A stretch of 64,000 nucleotides of DNA from Georgenia satyanarayanai (GCF_900116375.1 NZ_UETB01000001.1:124001-188000), one strand, 5' to 3'; positions 50,957-60,648 are shown, numbered from the stretch's first letter. Notes: a model not told the origin generated them from the sequence alone. Numbers and translations: made by a program.

Positions 50957-51964
50957 TCACGGCAGGGCCACCACCTGGGCGGCGTAGGCGAGACCGGCGC
51001 CGAAGCCGATCTGCAGGGCCAGCGCCCCGGGCTCCACCGCGCCCTCCCGCTGCAACCGCTCGGTCGCGAGGGGGATGGAGGCGGCGGAGGTGTTGCCGGT
51101 CTGGGCGATGTCACGGGCGATGACCACGGACTCGGGCAGCCCCAGCTGCTTGGCGAGCTGGTCGATGATGCGCATGTTGGCCTGGTGCGGGATGAACACC
51201 TCGATGTCCTCCGGGCGCAGCCCCGCGGCCTCGATGGCCTCCTTCGCGACCTTCGCCATCTCGAAGCTCGCCCACTTGAAGACGGTGGGGCCCTTCTGGC
51301 GCAGCGTCGGCCACGACGTGTCCGTCCCGTCGCGGAAGGTGAGCCAGGAGTGCGTCTGGTAGATCGCGTCGGCCTGACCGCCGTCGGAGCCCCACACGGT
51401 GGGGCCGATACCGGGGGTGTCGGACGGGCCGACGACGGCGGCGCCCGCGCCGTCGCCGAGGATGAAGGAGATCGTGCGGTCGGTCGGGTCGATGAAGTCC
51501 GACATCCGCTCCGCGCCGACGACGAGCACGTAGTCGGCGGCGCCGGCCCGCACGAGCGCGTCGGCCTGGGCGATGCCGTAGCAGTACCCGGCGCACGCGG
51601 CGGAGATGTCGTAGGCCGCGGCCGGGGTGGCGCCGATGCGGTCGGCGATGATCGTCGCCAGCGCCGGGGTCTGCTCGAGGTGGGTGACCGTGGCGACGAT
51701 GACGGCGCCGAGCTGGGAGCCCTCGACACCCGCGGCGGCCAGCGCCTGCCGCGCGGCCTCCTCGGTCATCGCCGCGATCGTCTGCTCCTCCGTCGCCCGG
51801 CGGCGCTCGATGATCCCCGTGCGCTGCTGGATCCACTCGTCGGAGCTGTCGATGGGGCCGACGATGTCGTCGTTGGGCACGACGTTCTCGCCACGCACAC
51901 CACCGATGCCGAGGATGCGCGAGTAGGTGGTGGGCTGCGCCGAGCGCAGGCTGGGACGGGTCAT
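50957..51964 (-). CDS. fabH: 3-oxoacyl-ACP synthase III
   Basis: 335 residues; starts chains by condensing acyl-CoA with malonyl-ACP and determines straight or branched starters. Catalytic Cys in DISAACAGYCYGIAQ, His in FIPHQANMRII and Asn in IAQTGNTSAASIP. DEWIQQRTGI near the N-terminus is also typical. ATG 51964 overlaps the fabD stop as ATGA. Confidence 0.96.
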   Translation of the reverse strand: MTRPSLRSAQPTTYSRILGIGGVRGENVVPNDDIVGPIDSSDEWIQQRTGIIERRRATEEQTIAAMTEEAARQALAAAGVEGSQLGAVIVATVTHLEQTPALATIIADRIGATPAAAYDISAACAGYCYGIAQADALVRAGAADYVLVVGAERMSDFIDPTDRTISFILGDGAGAAVVGPSDTPGIGPTVWGSDGGQADAIYQTHSWLTFRDGTDTSWPTLRQKGPTVFKWASFEMAKVAKEAIEAAGLRPEDIEVFIPHQANMRIIDQLAKQLGLPESVVIARDIAQTGNTSAASIPLATERLQREGAVEPGALALQIGFGAGLAYAAQVVALP

Positions 51965-52887
51965 CGGGAGCCTCCGTGCTCGCGCACCAGCTCGCGGGCC
52001 GCGTCGATCTGGTCGGGGGACTTCAGGGCGAGGGTCTGCACGCCGGGCAGCGTACGTCGGGCCAGGCCGGTGAGGACACCGGCGGGCGCGAGCTCGATGA
52101 CGGCGGTGACGCCGAGCTCGAGCATCGTCTCGCAGCACAGGTCCCAGCGGACCGGGCGGGCGACCTGGGCGACGATGCGCTCGATGGCCTCGGCGCCGGA
52201 GGTGACGGCGGCGCCGTCGGCGTTGGACAGCAGGGTGGCGCGCGGGTCGGCCGGCGTGATCGCGTCGGCGGCGGCGCGGACCTCGGCGACGGCGGGGGCC
52301 ATGTGTTCGGTGTGGAAGGCGCCGGCCACCTGGAGCGGGACGACGCGCGCCTTGGCGGGCGGCGCGTCGGCGAGCGCGGCGAGCTGCTCGAGCGTGCCGG
52401 CGGCGACGACCTGCCCGCCGCCGTTGACGTTGGCGGCGGTGAGGCCGTGGGCGGTGAGGGCGGCCTCGACCTCGGCCGGGTCCCCGCCGACGACGGCGCT
52501 CATCCCGGTGGGCGTGACGGCGGCGGCCGCGGCCATGGCGCGCCCGCGCACCCCGACGAGCGTGAGTGCGTCGGTGGCGCTCAGCGTCCCCGCGACGGCC
52601 GCGGCGGCGAGCTCACCGACGGAGTGCCCGGCGGTGACGTCGACGGCAGCGGTGTCCTCACCGAGCAGGGCGCGCAGGGAGAGCAGGGACGCGGCGACGA
52701 TGAGCGGCTGCGCGTACTGCGTGTCGCGGATCGTCTCGGCGTCCGCCTGCGTGCCGAGCTGGCGCAGATCGGCCGCGGCGGCCTCGCTGAGGGCCTCGAG
52801 GGAGGCGTCGAGAGCGGGCAGCTCCAGCCAGGGGCTGAGCATGCCGGGGGCCTGGGCGCCCTGACCAGGGCAGAGGATGGCGAGCAC
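51961..52887 (-). CDS. fabD: Malonyl-CoA:ACP transacylase
   Basis: 308 residues. Loads malonate onto ACP. N-terminal LAILCPGQGAQAPGML, catalytic Ser in VTAGHSVGELAAAAVAGTL, and active-site His in LQVAGAFHTEHMAPA. Start GTG 52887 is preceded at 7 nt by CAGAGT (leaderless-like); GTG 52896 is a less likely alternative. First gene of the fatty-acid operon, 122 bp downstream of fasR, with an inverted repeat in the gap. Confidence 0.95.
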   Translation of the reverse strand: MLAILCPGQGAQAPGMLSPWLELPALDASLEALSEAAAADLRQLGTQADAETIRDTQYAQPLIVAASLLSLRALLGEDTAAVDVTAGHSVGELAAAAVAGTLSATDALTLVGVRGRAMAAAAAVTPTGMSAVVGGDPAEVEAALTAHGLTAANVNGGGQVVAAGTLEQLAALADAPPAKARVVPLQVAGAFHTEHMAPAVAEVRAAADAITPADPRATLLSNADGAAVTSGAEAIERIVAQVARPVRWDLCCETMLELGVTAVIELAPAGVLTGLARRTLPGVQTLALKSPDQIDAARELVREHGGSR

Positions 52888-52956
52888 GGATTCCACTCTG
52901 CCAACAAAACGACGCCCGCCCACGCCTACGACGCCTACCAACTCGATTCCGGGGCC

Positions 52957-52973
52957 TTGTGGAGTGTCCACAA
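52957..52973. promoter_or_regulatory. Inverted repeat upstream of fabD, candidate FasR site
   Basis: TTGTGG-AGTGT-CCACAA, 70 bp upstream of the fabD start and just beyond the fasR stop. FasR activates the fab operon in Streptomyces and mycobacteria; the site here is inferred from position and symmetry only. Confidence 0.45.
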
Positions 52974-53009
52974 AGCCGGGGCTGCGTCGTCGTCGTCGTG
53001 CGACGGCCG

Positions 53010-54203
53010 TCACACCCCGGAGTGGTCACCCGCCCCGGCGGAGAGCCGGCCGACGACGAGCGCCACCTGGAGGACGAAGGCCTCGCGCGGGACGGTCGCG
53101 TCCCAGCCGACCACCTGGGAGATGCGGCGCAGGCGGTAGCGCACGGTGTTGGGATGCACGTACAGGGCACGGGCGGCGGCCTCGAGGGAACGGCCCTGGG
53201 CGAGGTACTCGCCGAGCGTCTCCAGCAGCGGGCCGCCGGCGGTGGCGAGAGGCCGGTAGATCTCGGCGAGGAGGGTGCGGCGCGCGAGCGGGTCGCCGTT
53301 GACGAGCCGCTCGGGCAGCAGCTCGTCGGCCTCGACGAGCTCGGGGGCGTCGGGCCACGCGGGGGCGGCGAGGAGACCGGCGAGGGCGGCGCGGGCGGAG
53401 CGTCCGGCGTCGGCGATGTCGGCCACCTGCGGGCCGATGACGACGGTGCCCGGGCGCAGCCGCGGCATGAGGGAGTCGGCGGCGGCGCGCAGCTCCTCGC
53501 CGCCCAGGACGATGACGAGCCGGTCGCCCTGGATGCCGACGAGGGCGTCGTGGGCGGCGCGGCGGCAGGCGCGGCGCAGCTCGGCGGTGCTCCGCTCGTC
53601 GAGCGGGCCGCGGGTGGTGCCGACGAGGACGACGGTGGAGCCGGTGCCCGACCACCCGAGCGCGGAGGCGCGTGAGCGCAGGGAGGCGTCGGTGTCCCCG
53701 CGCACGAGCGAGTCGACGACGAGCGCCTCCAGGCGCGCGTCCCACGCTCCCCGGGCCTCGGCGGCGCGGGCGTAGACCTCCGCGGCGGAGAAGGCGACCT
53801 CGCGGGAGTAGCGGAGCACGGCGTCGCGCAGGTCGCGCTGCTGGCCGGGGGCGGCGAGCTGGACGGCGTTGTCCTCGACGACCTCGACGACGAGCCGCAC
53901 GAGCTGGAGCGTGTGCTGCAGGGAGATGGAGCGGGTGAGCTCGGGCGGCGCGGCCCGGAAGATCTCGGCCGCGTTGTAGGTGGCCGCCGAGGAGCTCTCG
54001 TACCAGGTGATGAAGGCGGCGATGCCGGACTGGGCGACGAGCCCGATCCACGAGCGGTCCTCGGCGGCGAGCTCGCGGTACCACGGGATCTCGGCGTCGA
54101 GCCGCTTGAGCGCCGCGGAGGTGAGCAGGTCGGTCCCACCCCGGAGACGACGGACGACGTCGGAGCTGTCGTGCGCGTCGGCGGAGGTACTGGCAGGGGC
54201 CAT
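53010..54203 (-). CDS. fasR: PucR-type regulator of fatty-acid synthesis (FasR-like)
   Basis: 397 residues. C-terminal PucR-type helix-turn-helix (YLAQGRSLEAAARALYVHPN, then TVRYRLRRISQVVG), preceded by a GGDEF-like/PucR middle region and a helical N-terminal part (ALKRLDAEIPWYRELAAEDR, WIGLVAQSGIAAFITWYESS). Position directly upstream of fabD matches fasR of Streptomyces and other actinobacteria, a transcriptional activator of the fab genes. ATG 54203 lies 7 nt after TATGCT, which argues for a leaderless mRNA and against the upstream ATG 54215 that overlaps that element. Confidence 0.88.
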   Translation of the reverse strand: MAPASTSADAHDSSDVVRRLRGGTDLLTSAALKRLDAEIPWYRELAAEDRSWIGLVAQSGIAAFITWYESSSAATYNAAEIFRAAPPELTRSISLQHTLQLVRLVVEVVEDNAVQLAAPGQQRDLRDAVLRYSREVAFSAAEVYARAAEARGAWDARLEALVVDSLVRGDTDASLRSRASALGWSGTGSTVVLVGTTRGPLDERSTAELRRACRRAAHDALVGIQGDRLVIVLGGEELRAAADSLMPRLRPGTVVIGPQVADIADAGRSARAALAGLLAAPAWPDAPELVEADELLPERLVNGDPLARRTLLAEIYRPLATAGGPLLETLGEYLAQGRSLEAAARALYVHPNTVRYRLRRISQVVGWDATVPREAFVLQVALVVGRLSAGAGDHSGV

Positions 54204-54210
54204 GAGCCAG

Positions 54211-54216
54211 AGCATA
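54211..54216 (-). promoter_or_regulatory. -10 element of fasR (leaderless)
   Basis: TATGCT on the minus strand, 7 nt before ATG 54203. Confidence 0.5.
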
Positions 54217-54321
54217 GGGGAGCGCTTGTGGGAAGCCGACAAGAGCGCCCGGCTGGTGAGAATCGACCGCCGACGTGGAGGCGGGTGGCGCCGTCGGCGT
54301 GAGGGGAGAGCCAATCGACAG

Positions 54322-54327
54322 TAGGGT
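54322..54327 (+). promoter_or_regulatory. -10 element of the 222-residue gene (leaderless)
   Basis: TAGGGT, then 7 nt, then ATG 54335. No SD. Confidence 0.5.
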
Positions 54328-54334
54328 CGGTCAC

Positions 54335-55003
54335 ATGGCTCTCCTCGCGCGACTGAAGGCGCTGCTCACCCGGCGCAGCCCGATGCGGCGTCCGGGCACC
54401 CGGCAGGCCACCACCGCGGCCCGCAGTGCGGACCTCCCACGGGAGGACACGCTGCGCGCCAAGCTGGTGGACGACCCCAACGACATCCAGGCGTTCCGCG
54501 AGCTGGCCGAGCTGGTCCGCCGCCGCGCGGACTCGGTGGAGCCGGTCGACCCGCTCATCGCCGAGCACGATCCCGCGGAGCACCACATCAGCGCCGACGT
54601 CGCGATCTGGGCGCTGGCCGAGGAGCTCGCGGGCAACCCGCGGGCCTGGTACCCGCTCATCGAGCTCGCCCGCCTGTCCCTCCACGACGACCACGAGGGC
54701 GCGATGCGCCGCCTCAACGCCGCCTGCGAGCGGGAGCACACCGGTCTGGCCCTGGCCGAAGGTGTCCGCACGCTCCGCGAGGCGGACCTGCCGGGTGACG
54801 GCCTGGGGCTGGGCGTGGGGCAGTGGTCCCCGCGCGACCACGTGGTCGAGGCCGGCCGGCAGATCGTGCTCGCCGCCCTGGACGCCGAGCGCCCCCTGGA
54901 CGCGCGCCGCCACCTCGACGAGCTCAAGGCCCGCGACGACGCCGAGACCCGGGCCGTCGTCACCGAGCTCGAGCCCCGCGTCGAGGCCGCCGAACGCGCC
55001 TGA
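54335..55003 (+). CDS. Conserved hypothetical protein with TPR-like helices
   Basis: 222 residues, soluble. Basic N-terminus (ALLARLKALLTRRSPMRRPG) followed by an all-helical region: LVDDPNDIQAFRELAELVRR, ISADVAIWALAEELAGNPRA, WYPLIELARLSLHDDHEGAM. Spacing suggests degenerate tetratricopeptide repeats. I do not recognise a family name, though similar proteins occur next to fasR in other actinobacteria (from memory). ATG 54335 has a leaderless-type -10 element. Divergent from fasR, 131 bp apart. Confidence 0.7.
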   Translation: MALLARLKALLTRRSPMRRPGTRQATTAARSADLPREDTLRAKLVDDPNDIQAFRELAELVRRRADSVEPVDPLIAEHDPAEHHISADVAIWALAEELAGNPRAWYPLIELARLSLHDDHEGAMRRLNAACEREHTGLALAEGVRTLREADLPGDGLGLGVGQWSPRDHVVEAGRQIVLAALDAERPLDARRHLDELKARDDAETRAVVTELEPRVEAAERA

Positions 55004-55020
55004 CGGCCCGTCCCTTCTCA

Positions 55021-55060
55021 CCGAGAGCCGGTCTCCTCCCAGGAGGACGCCGGCTCTCGG
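55021..55060 (+). terminator. Family D palindrome, copy 2 (terminator)
   Basis: CCGAGAGCCGG (55021-55031) pairs with CCGGCTCTCGG (55050-55060). The loop contains a smaller TCCTCC...GGAGGA hairpin. Follows the hypothetical gene. Arms identical to the inner arms at 12081-12116. Confidence 0.75.
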
Positions 55061-55188
55061 CGCACCCGGGGACGGGCGGGACGTGGGTCCCCCGTCGCGG
55101 CGGTCCGGCGCTGGTTGACTCGGTGGTAGCACCGCACCGGTGAAGCAGCCCGAGGGCTCGGCCCTCGGCACGAGCCAAGGAGGACACC
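55061..55188. other. Promoter region of alcohol dehydrogenase gene
   Basis: 128 bp without a gene. TTGACT (55115-55120 region) is a reasonable -35 element; the -10 is not obvious. AAGGAGGACACC precedes the start codon. Confidence 0.35.
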
Positions 55189-56220
55189 ATGTCCGAGACC
55201 ATGCGCGCCGCCGTCGTCCCCGAGCTGGGCCGCCCGCTCGAGGTCCGGGAGCTGGCCGTACCCGAGCCCGGGCCCTACGAGGCACTGGTCAAGGTCGAGT
55301 ACACCGGCGTGTGCCACACCGACCTCCACGCCGCCCACGGCGACTGGCCGGTCAAGCCGACCGCCCCGTTCGTCCCCGGCCACGAGGGCGTGGGGACCGT
55401 CGTCGCCGTCGGTGACCGTGTCGAGCGCGTCGCGGTCGGCGACACCGTCGGCAACGCGTGGCTCGCCAGTGCGTGCGGGGAGTGCGAGTACTGCCAGACC
55501 GGCTGGGAGACGCTGTGCGAGTCGCAGCAGAACAGCGGCTACTCCGTGGACGGCTCCTTCGGGCAGTACATGCTCGTCGACTCCCGGTACTGCCCCGTCA
55601 TCCCCGACGGCGTGGACCCGGCCGCCGCCGCCCCGATCCTGTGCGCCGGGGTCACCGTCTACAAGGGCCTGAAGGTCACCGACACCAAGCCGGGGGAGTG
55701 GGTCCTCATCTCCGGCATCGGCGGGCTCGGGCACATCGCCGTCCAGTACGCCGTCGCGATGGGGCTGCGCGTCGCCGCCGTCGACGTCGAGGACAGCAAG
55801 CTCGAGCTCGCCCGCTCGCACGGCGCCGAGGTGACCGTCAACGCCCGCACCAGCGCGGACCCGGCCGCCGAGATCAAGGCCGCCACCGGCGGCGTGCACG
55901 GCGCGCTCGTCACGGCGGTCAACGCCCACGCCTTCCCGCAGGCGGTCGGGGCGCTGCGCCGCGGCGGCACGGTGTCCCTCGTGGGCCTGCCGCCGGAGGA
56001 GTTCCCGCTCGACATCTTCACCACCGTGCTCTTCGGCCTCACGGTGCGGGGCTCGATCGTGGGCACCCGCAAGGACATGGCCGAGGCGCTGGACTTCTTC
56101 GCCCGCGGCAAGGTCAGCCCCACCTACACGGTGCGCCCGATGGACGACATCAACGAGATCTTCACCGAGATGGAGCAGGGCCGGATCGACGGCCGCGTCG
56201 TCATGAGCATGGCCGGCTGA
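55189..56220 (+). CDS. adhP: Zinc-dependent alcohol dehydrogenase (AdhP type)
   Basis: 343 residues. Catalytic zinc ligands in YTGVCHTDLHAAHGDW, PGHEGVGTVVAVGD and a distal Cys (PILCAGVTVYKG); structural zinc Cys cluster ACGECEYCQTGWETLCE. NAD-binding GISGIGGLGHIAVQYA. Propanol-preferring AdhP type; interconverts alcohols and aldehydes. Strong AAGGAGG 6 nt before ATG 55189. Ends in a family A palindrome shared with the convergent aceE gene. Confidence 0.94.
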   Translation: MSETMRAAVVPELGRPLEVRELAVPEPGPYEALVKVEYTGVCHTDLHAAHGDWPVKPTAPFVPGHEGVGTVVAVGDRVERVAVGDTVGNAWLASACGECEYCQTGWETLCESQQNSGYSVDGSFGQYMLVDSRYCPVIPDGVDPAAAAPILCAGVTVYKGLKVTDTKPGEWVLISGIGGLGHIAVQYAVAMGLRVAAVDVEDSKLELARSHGAEVTVNARTSADPAAEIKAATGGVHGALVTAVNAHAFPQAVGALRRGGTVSLVGLPPEEFPLDIFTTVLFGLTVRGSIVGTRKDMAEALDFFARGKVSPTYTVRPMDDINEIFTEMEQGRIDGRVVMSMAG

Positions 56221-56244
56221 CACCCGCACCCCCCCCCAGAAAAG

Positions 56245-56287
56245 CGCCGAGCGCTGAGTTGTTCCAGGAACAACTCAGCGCTCGGCG
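56245..56287. repeat. Family A palindrome, copy 3
   Basis: CGCCGAGCGCTGAGTTGTT (56245-56263) and its exact complement (56269-56287), with only a CCAGG loop. The arms match the copies at 553-604 and 658-709 at every base; the loop differs. It lies between the convergent adhP and aceE genes, flanked by C-run and G-run. Confidence 0.9.
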
Positions 56288-56309
56288 TTTGTGTGGGGGG
56301 TGCGGGGGC

Positions 56310-59051
56310 CTACGAGTCGCCGCCGGCGGTGCCGGACTCACCGGCGTTGACGTCGGAGAGGCGGTAGCGCTCGGCCGCCTGACGCGGGAAGTCGGCGTCG
56401 ATCGTGCCCTGGGCCGCGAGGGCCTGCAGCGCCTTGACCACCATCGAGTGGGAGTCGATGAGGAACTGGCGGCGCGCCGCGGGACGGGTGTCGGAGTAGC
56501 CGAAGCCGTCCGCGCCGAGGACGTGGTAGTCGCCCGGCACCCACTGGCGGATCATGTCCGGGACCATGTGGTCCCAGTCGCTGGAGGCGATGAACGGGCC
56601 GCCGGCGTCACGCAGCTTGGCGGTCACGTAGGCCTCGCCGTGGTCGCCGCCCGGCTCGAGCAGCCGCTGGCGCTCGACCTGGAGGGCCTGGCGCCGCAGC
56701 TCGCCCCAGCTCGTCACCGACCACACGCCGGCGCGCACGCCCCAGTCCTCGGCGAGGATCTCGCGGGCGTGCAGCGCCCACGGGACACCCACACCGGAGG
56801 CCATGAGCTGCACCCACGGCCCGTCGCCCTCGGACGCGGCGATCTGGTGGATGCCCTTGAGGATGCCCTCGACGTCCACGTCCTCCGGCTCGGCCGGCTG
56901 GACCATCGGCTCGTTGTACACCGTGAGGTAGTACATGACGTTCGGGTCGCGGGGGTCGTCGGCGCCGTACATGCGCTGCAGGCCGTCACGCACGATGTGG
57001 CGGATCTCGTAGGCGTAGGCCGGGTCGTAGTTGACGAAGGCCGGGTTGGTCTGGGCGAGCACGAGGGAGTGCCCGTCCATGTGCTGCAGGCCCTCACCGG
57101 CGAGCGTGGTGCGCCCGGCGGTGGCGCCGATGACGAAGCCGCGGGCCAGCTGGTCCCCGGCGGCCCAGAAGGCGTCACCGGTGCGCTGGAAGCCGAACAT
57201 CGAGTAGAAGATGTAGACCGGCACGAGCGGCTCGCCGAGGGTGGCGTAGGACGTGCCGACGGTCTGGAAGACCGCGGCCGAGCCCGCCTCGTTGATGCCC
57301 ATGTGCATGATCTGGCCGGTCTCGGACTCCTTGTAGGAGAGCATGAGCTCGGCGTCCACGGCGGTGTAGTTCTGGCCGTGGGTGTTGAAGATCTTCGCCG
57401 TCGGGAAGATGGCGTCCAGGCCGAAGGTGCGGGCCTCGTCCGGGATGATCGGCACGATGCGGCTGCCGATCTCCTTGTCCTTCATCAGCTCCTTGAGGAG
57501 CCGGACGAAGGCCATGGTCGAGGCGACCTCCTGCTTGCCCGAGCCGCTCTTGAGCACCTCGTAGGGCTTGTCGTCCGGGAGGGTCAGGCTGCCCTTGTCG
57601 TGGCGGCGCTCGGGCACGAATCCGCCCAGCGCCTTGCGCCGCTCGAGCATGTACTGCAGCGCCGGGTCGTCGTCCTCGGGGCGGTAGTACGGCGCGTTGA
57701 ACGGGTCCTCGAGCTGCTCGTCGGAGATCGGGATGCGCAGGGCGTCGCGGAGCGCCTTGAGGTCCGTCGTCTTCATCTTCTTCATCTGGTGCGTGGAGTT
57801 GCGACCAGCGAAGCTCGGGCCCAGGCCGTAGCCCTTGACCGTCTGCGCGAGGATGACCGTGGGCTGCCCGGTGTGGTCCATGGCGGCCTTGTAGGCGGCG
57901 TAGATCTTGCGGTAGTCGTGGCCGCCGCGCTTGAGCGCCCAGATCTCGTCGTCCGTCATGTCCTTGACGAGCTCCTTGGTCCGCGGGTCGCGGCCGAAGA
58001 AGTGCTCACGGACGTAGGCGCCGTCGTTCGCCTTGTAGGTCTGGTAGTCACCGTCGAGCGTCTGGTTCATGAGGTTGACCAGCGCGCGGTCCTTGTCGGC
58101 GTTGAGCAGGGAGTCCCACTCGCGGCCCCACAGCACCTTGATGACGTTCCAGCCGGCGCCGCGGAAGAAGCCCTCGAGCTCCTGGACGATCTTGCCGTTG
58201 CCGCGGACCGGTCCGTCGAGGCGCTGCAGGTTGCAGTTCACGACGAAGGTGAGGTTGTCCAGGCCCTGCTGCGCGGCGAGCTGGAGCATGCCGCGCGACT
58301 CGGGCTCGTCCATCTCGCCGTCGCCGAGGAAGGCCCACACGTGCTGCTGGGAGGTGTCCTTGATCCCGCGCTCGTGGACGTAGCGGTTGGTGAAGGCCTG
58401 GTGGATGGCCTCGGCCGGGCCCAGTCCCATGGAGACCGTGGGGAACTCCCAGAAGTCGGGCATGAGGCGCGGGTGCGGGTAGGAGGGCAGTCCGCCGCCG
58501 GGGTGGGAGTGCTCCTGGCGGAAGCCGTCGAGGTCGTCCTCGGACAGGCGCCCCTCGAGGTAGGCGCGGGCGTAGTTGCCCGGCGCGGAGTGACCCTGGA
58601 AGAAGACCTGGTCGCCGCCACCGGGGTGGTCCTTGCCGCGGAAGAAGTGGTTGAGGCCCACCTCGTAGAGCGTGGCGATCGAGGCGTAGGAGGAGATGTG
58701 GCCACCGACGGAGACGCCGGGGCGCTGGGCGCGGGTGACCATGACGGCGGCGTTCCAGCGGATCCAGCCGCGGTACTTGCGCTCGGCGGCCTCGTCGCCC
58801 GGGAAGTACGGCTCCTCGTGGACGCCGATGGTGTTGACGTACGGGGTGGTCATGGGGGCCGGCACGGCCACGTTGCGCTGACGTGCGCGGCGCAGCAGGT
58901 TGAGCAGCATGTACCGGGCCCGGGGGCCGCCGCGCTCGTCGATGAGACCGTCGAGGGACTCGAGCCACTCCTGGGTCTCAGCGGTGTCGATGTCCCTGAC
59001 CTGGCTCAGCAGGCCGTCGATGAGCGGTCCAGATCCGTCCTGTGGACTCAC
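56310..59051 (-). CDS. aceE: Pyruvate dehydrogenase E1 component (homodimeric)
   Basis: 913 residues; decarboxylates pyruvate and transfers the acetyl group to lipoylated E2. TPP-binding motif [20 protein letters not shown]...[42 protein letters not shown] near the N-terminus, and the pyrimidine-binding [20 protein letters not shown] region are clear. GTG 59051 gives VSPQDGSG and has AGAGGAC upstream. Usual length for the single-chain AceE of Actinobacteria. The E2 gene is not in the window; lipA/lipB at 47-49 kb supply its cofactor. Confidence 0.96.
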   Translation of the reverse strand: MSPQDGSGPLIDGLLSQVRDIDTAETQEWLESLDGLIDERGGPRARYMLLNLLRRARQRNVAVPAPMTTPYVNTIGVHEEPYFPGDEAAERKYRGWIRWNAAVMVTRAQRPGVSVGGHISSYASIATLYEVGLNHFFRGKDHPGGGDQVFFQGHSAPGNYARAYLEGRLSEDDLDGFRQEHSHPGGGLPSYPHPRLMPDFWEFPTVSMGLGPAEAIHQAFTNRYVHERGIKDTSQQHVWAFLGDGEMDEPESRGMLQLAAQQGLDNLTFVVNCNLQRLDGPVRGNGKIVQELEGFFRGAGWNVIKVLWGREWDSLLNADKDRALVNLMNQTLDGDYQTYKANDGAYVREHFFGRDPRTKELVKDMTDDEIWALKRGGHDYRKIYAAYKAAMDHTGQPTVILAQTVKGYGLGPSFAGRNSTHQMKKMKTTDLKALRDALRIPISDEQLEDPFNAPYYRPEDDDPALQYMLERRKALGGFVPERRHDKGSLTLPDDKPYEVLKSGSGKQEVASTMAFVRLLKELMKDKEIGSRIVPIIPDEARTFGLDAIFPTAKIFNTHGQNYTAVDAELMLSYKESETGQIMHMGINEAGSAAVFQTVGTSYATLGEPLVPVYIFYSMFGFQRTGDAFWAAGDQLARGFVIGATAGRTTLAGEGLQHMDGHSLVLAQTNPAFVNYDPAYAYEIRHIVRDGLQRMYGADDPRDPNVMYYLTVYNEPMVQPAEPEDVDVEGILKGIHQIAASEGDGPWVQLMASGVGVPWALHAREILAEDWGVRAGVWSVTSWGELRRQALQVERQRLLEPGGDHGEAYVTAKLRDAGGPFIASSDWDHMVPDMIRQWVPGDYHVLGADGFGYSDTRPAARRQFLIDSHSMVVKALQALAAQGTIDADFPRQAAERYRLSDVNAGESGTAGGDS

Positions 59052-59319
59052 ACGTCCTCTTTCCCTCAGGCGTCGGCGCGCCGACGCGCGTGGCTGGTGC
59101 TCGGTGTCATCCAGACTAGGCCCATTCTCGCGCGCGAAGACAGCCAGAACGATGGCCTTGAGGGCCTGGGTGCTATGACCTTGGCAACAGGCACCGACGC
59201 GACGCGGGGCGGTTCGTCTGGGATTGCGAACGTCCCGGCAGTAGCGTTGTGCCCGTCCCCACGACCGGTGGGGTGGATCGGCGCACCTGAGCGCCACCGA
59301 GACGAGAGTGGGAGTACAC
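59052..59319. other. Divergent promoter region of aceE and DUF3052 gene
   Basis: 268 bp without a gene. Minus strand: TAGTCT at 59113-59118 is a likely -10 element for aceE. Plus strand: TAGCGT near 59240 is a possible -10 element for the DUF3052 gene. A CCCCACGACCGGTGGGG hairpin lies near 59257-59273. Confidence 0.4.
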
Positions 59320-59742
59320 GTGGCAGCGACCGCTGGCCCTGATGCCGGCAGCCGGTTCGGCTTCGCCCCCGGGCAGGAGATCCAGGAGTTCGGGTACGAC
59401 ACCGATGTCGACGAGGCGGTCCGCTCGGCCGTCTCTGACGTCACGGGGACGGACCTCGTGGACGAGGAGTACTCCGACGTCGTCGACGGCGCCATCATCT
59501 GGTGGCGCGACGACGACGGCGACGAGAGCGACCTCACCGACCTCCTCGTCGACGCCCTCGACAACTTGGACGACGCCGGGACGATCGTCGTCCTGACCCC
59601 CAAGCCGGGCCGTGGTGGCCACGTGGGACCCGCCGTCGTGGAGGACGCGGCCCGCACGGCCGGCCTTCAGCCGACCGGCTCCGTCGCCGCCGGTGCCGAC
59701 TGGAACGGGCTGCGTCTGCTCGCCCGTGGTCGCGGTCGCTGA
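59320..59742 (+). CDS. DUF3052 protein
   Basis: 140 residues, acidic, soluble. Pattern [20 protein letters not shown], ...[40 protein letters not shown], and [14 protein letters not shown] is that of the actinobacterial DUF3052 family, whose genes sit beside aceE in mycobacteria as well. Function unknown; the linkage suggests a role around pyruvate dehydrogenase or its regulation. GTG 59320 with GGGAG upstream. Overlaps the next gene by 17 bp. Confidence 0.88.
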   Translation: MAATAGPDAGSRFGFAPGQEIQEFGYDTDVDEAVRSAVSDVTGTDLVDEEYSDVVDGAIIWWRDDDGDESDLTDLLVDALDNLDDAGTIVVLTPKPGRGGHVGPAVVEDAARTAGLQPTGSVAAGADWNGLRLLARGRGR

Positions 59743-60172
59743 CCGGGCGCCCGTCCTCGAGCTGCCCGACACGCACGGCACGCCCGTGCGTGTCGGCGGC
59801 GTGCGCACGCGCCCGCAGCTCGTCGTGTTCCTGCCCTTCGCGTTCTCGCGGGTGTGCGGCGGTGAGCTGCGCGACCTCGTCGCGGAGCCGCTCGTCGGTG
59901 CCGACGTCGTCGCCGTCACCTGCGACCCCGTCTTCGCCCTGCGCGCGTGGGGCGAGCAGGAGGGGGTGAGCGTCCCGCTGCTGTCGGACTTCTGGCCGCA
60001 CGGCCGGGCCGCCCGTGCCTTCGGCGTGCTCGACGACGCGTCCGGCGCCCCGCAGCGGGCCACCTTCCTGCTCGACGACGACGGCGTGGTGGCCTGGTCC
60101 GTGCGCTCGCCGGCCGGGGTGGCGCGGTCCGTCGCCGACTACCGCACCGCCGTCGCGGCGCTCACCGGTTGA
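59726..60172 (+). CDS. Peroxiredoxin (AhpE-like)
   Basis: 148 residues, thioredoxin fold, cytoplasmic. The peroxidatic site is VVFLPFAFSRVCGGELRDL, with a Cys in the position of the family PxxxTxVCxxE motif; the AhpE group has a similar FxLAFTxxCxGEL wording. APVLELPDTHGTPVRVGGV precedes it. It reduces hydroperoxides. No convincing second conserved Cys, suggesting a 1-Cys mechanism. Start GTG 59726 overlaps the DUF3052 gene by 17 bp, so the two are co-transcribed. Confidence 0.85.
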   Translation: MVAVADRAPVLELPDTHGTPVRVGGVRTRPQLVVFLPFAFSRVCGGELRDLVAEPLVGADVVAVTCDPVFALRAWGEQEGVSVPLLSDFWPHGRAARAFGVLDDASGAPQRATFLLDDDGVVAWSVRSPAGVARSVADYRTAVAALTG

Positions 60173-60195
60173 GCGGAACACGCCATGATCTCCTC

Positions 60196-60648
60196 ATGAC
60201 ACACCAACGGGTCAGGCAGCTGCGGGTCGTCGTCGAGGCGGAGGACTACGACGAGGCGGTCCGGTTCTTCCGGGACGTCCTCGGCATGGACGAGCAGGCG
60301 GCCTTCGCCGAGGGCGACGACGACCGGGTCGCCATCCTCGACGCCGGCCGCGCGACGCTCGAGATCGCCTCGCCTACGCACAAGCGTGAGATCGACCGCG
60401 TCGAGGGCGTGACTGTGCCGAGCCCGCGCATCCGGCTCGCCTTCGAGGTCGACGACTCGCCGGCGGTGACGGCCGAGCTCGCGGCCGCCGGCGGGGAGGT
60501 CGTCGCCGAGCCGGTGATGACCCCGTGGCGTTCGGTGAACTCCCGCCTGGAGGCACCGGCCGGGCTGCAGATCACCCTCTTCCAGGAGGCCGAGACGCTG
60601 GAGGAGCGCAGCGCGCGCGAGGGCTTCGGCACGGGCGACCGGCCCTGA
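60196..60648 (+). CDS. VOC-family (glyoxalase-like) protein
   Basis: 150 residues, two beta-alpha-beta-beta-beta units: RQLRVVVEAEDYDEAVRFFRDVLGMDEQAAF and PRIRLAFEVDDSPAVTAELAAAGGEVVAEP. The N-terminal metal-ligand His typical of glyoxalase is absent (RQLRVV), but Glu residues in LEIA and QITLFQE remain. Could be a resistance-type, binding or isomerase member; substrate unknown. Start ATG 60196; CATGAT 6 nt upstream may be a -10 element. Follows the peroxiredoxin by 23 bp. Confidence 0.8.
   Translation: MTHQRVRQLRVVVEAEDYDEAVRFFRDVLGMDEQAAFAEGDDDRVAILDAGRATLEIASPTHKREIDRVEGVTVPSPRIRLAFEVDDSPAVTAELAAAGGEVVAEPVMTPWRSVNSRLEAPAGLQITLFQEAETLEERSAREGFGTGDRP

Noticed and set aside
55458-59342. A 1290-codon plus-strand frame over adhP and aceE
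   Set aside because: Out-of-frame within adhP and antisense to aceE; no domain or start signal.
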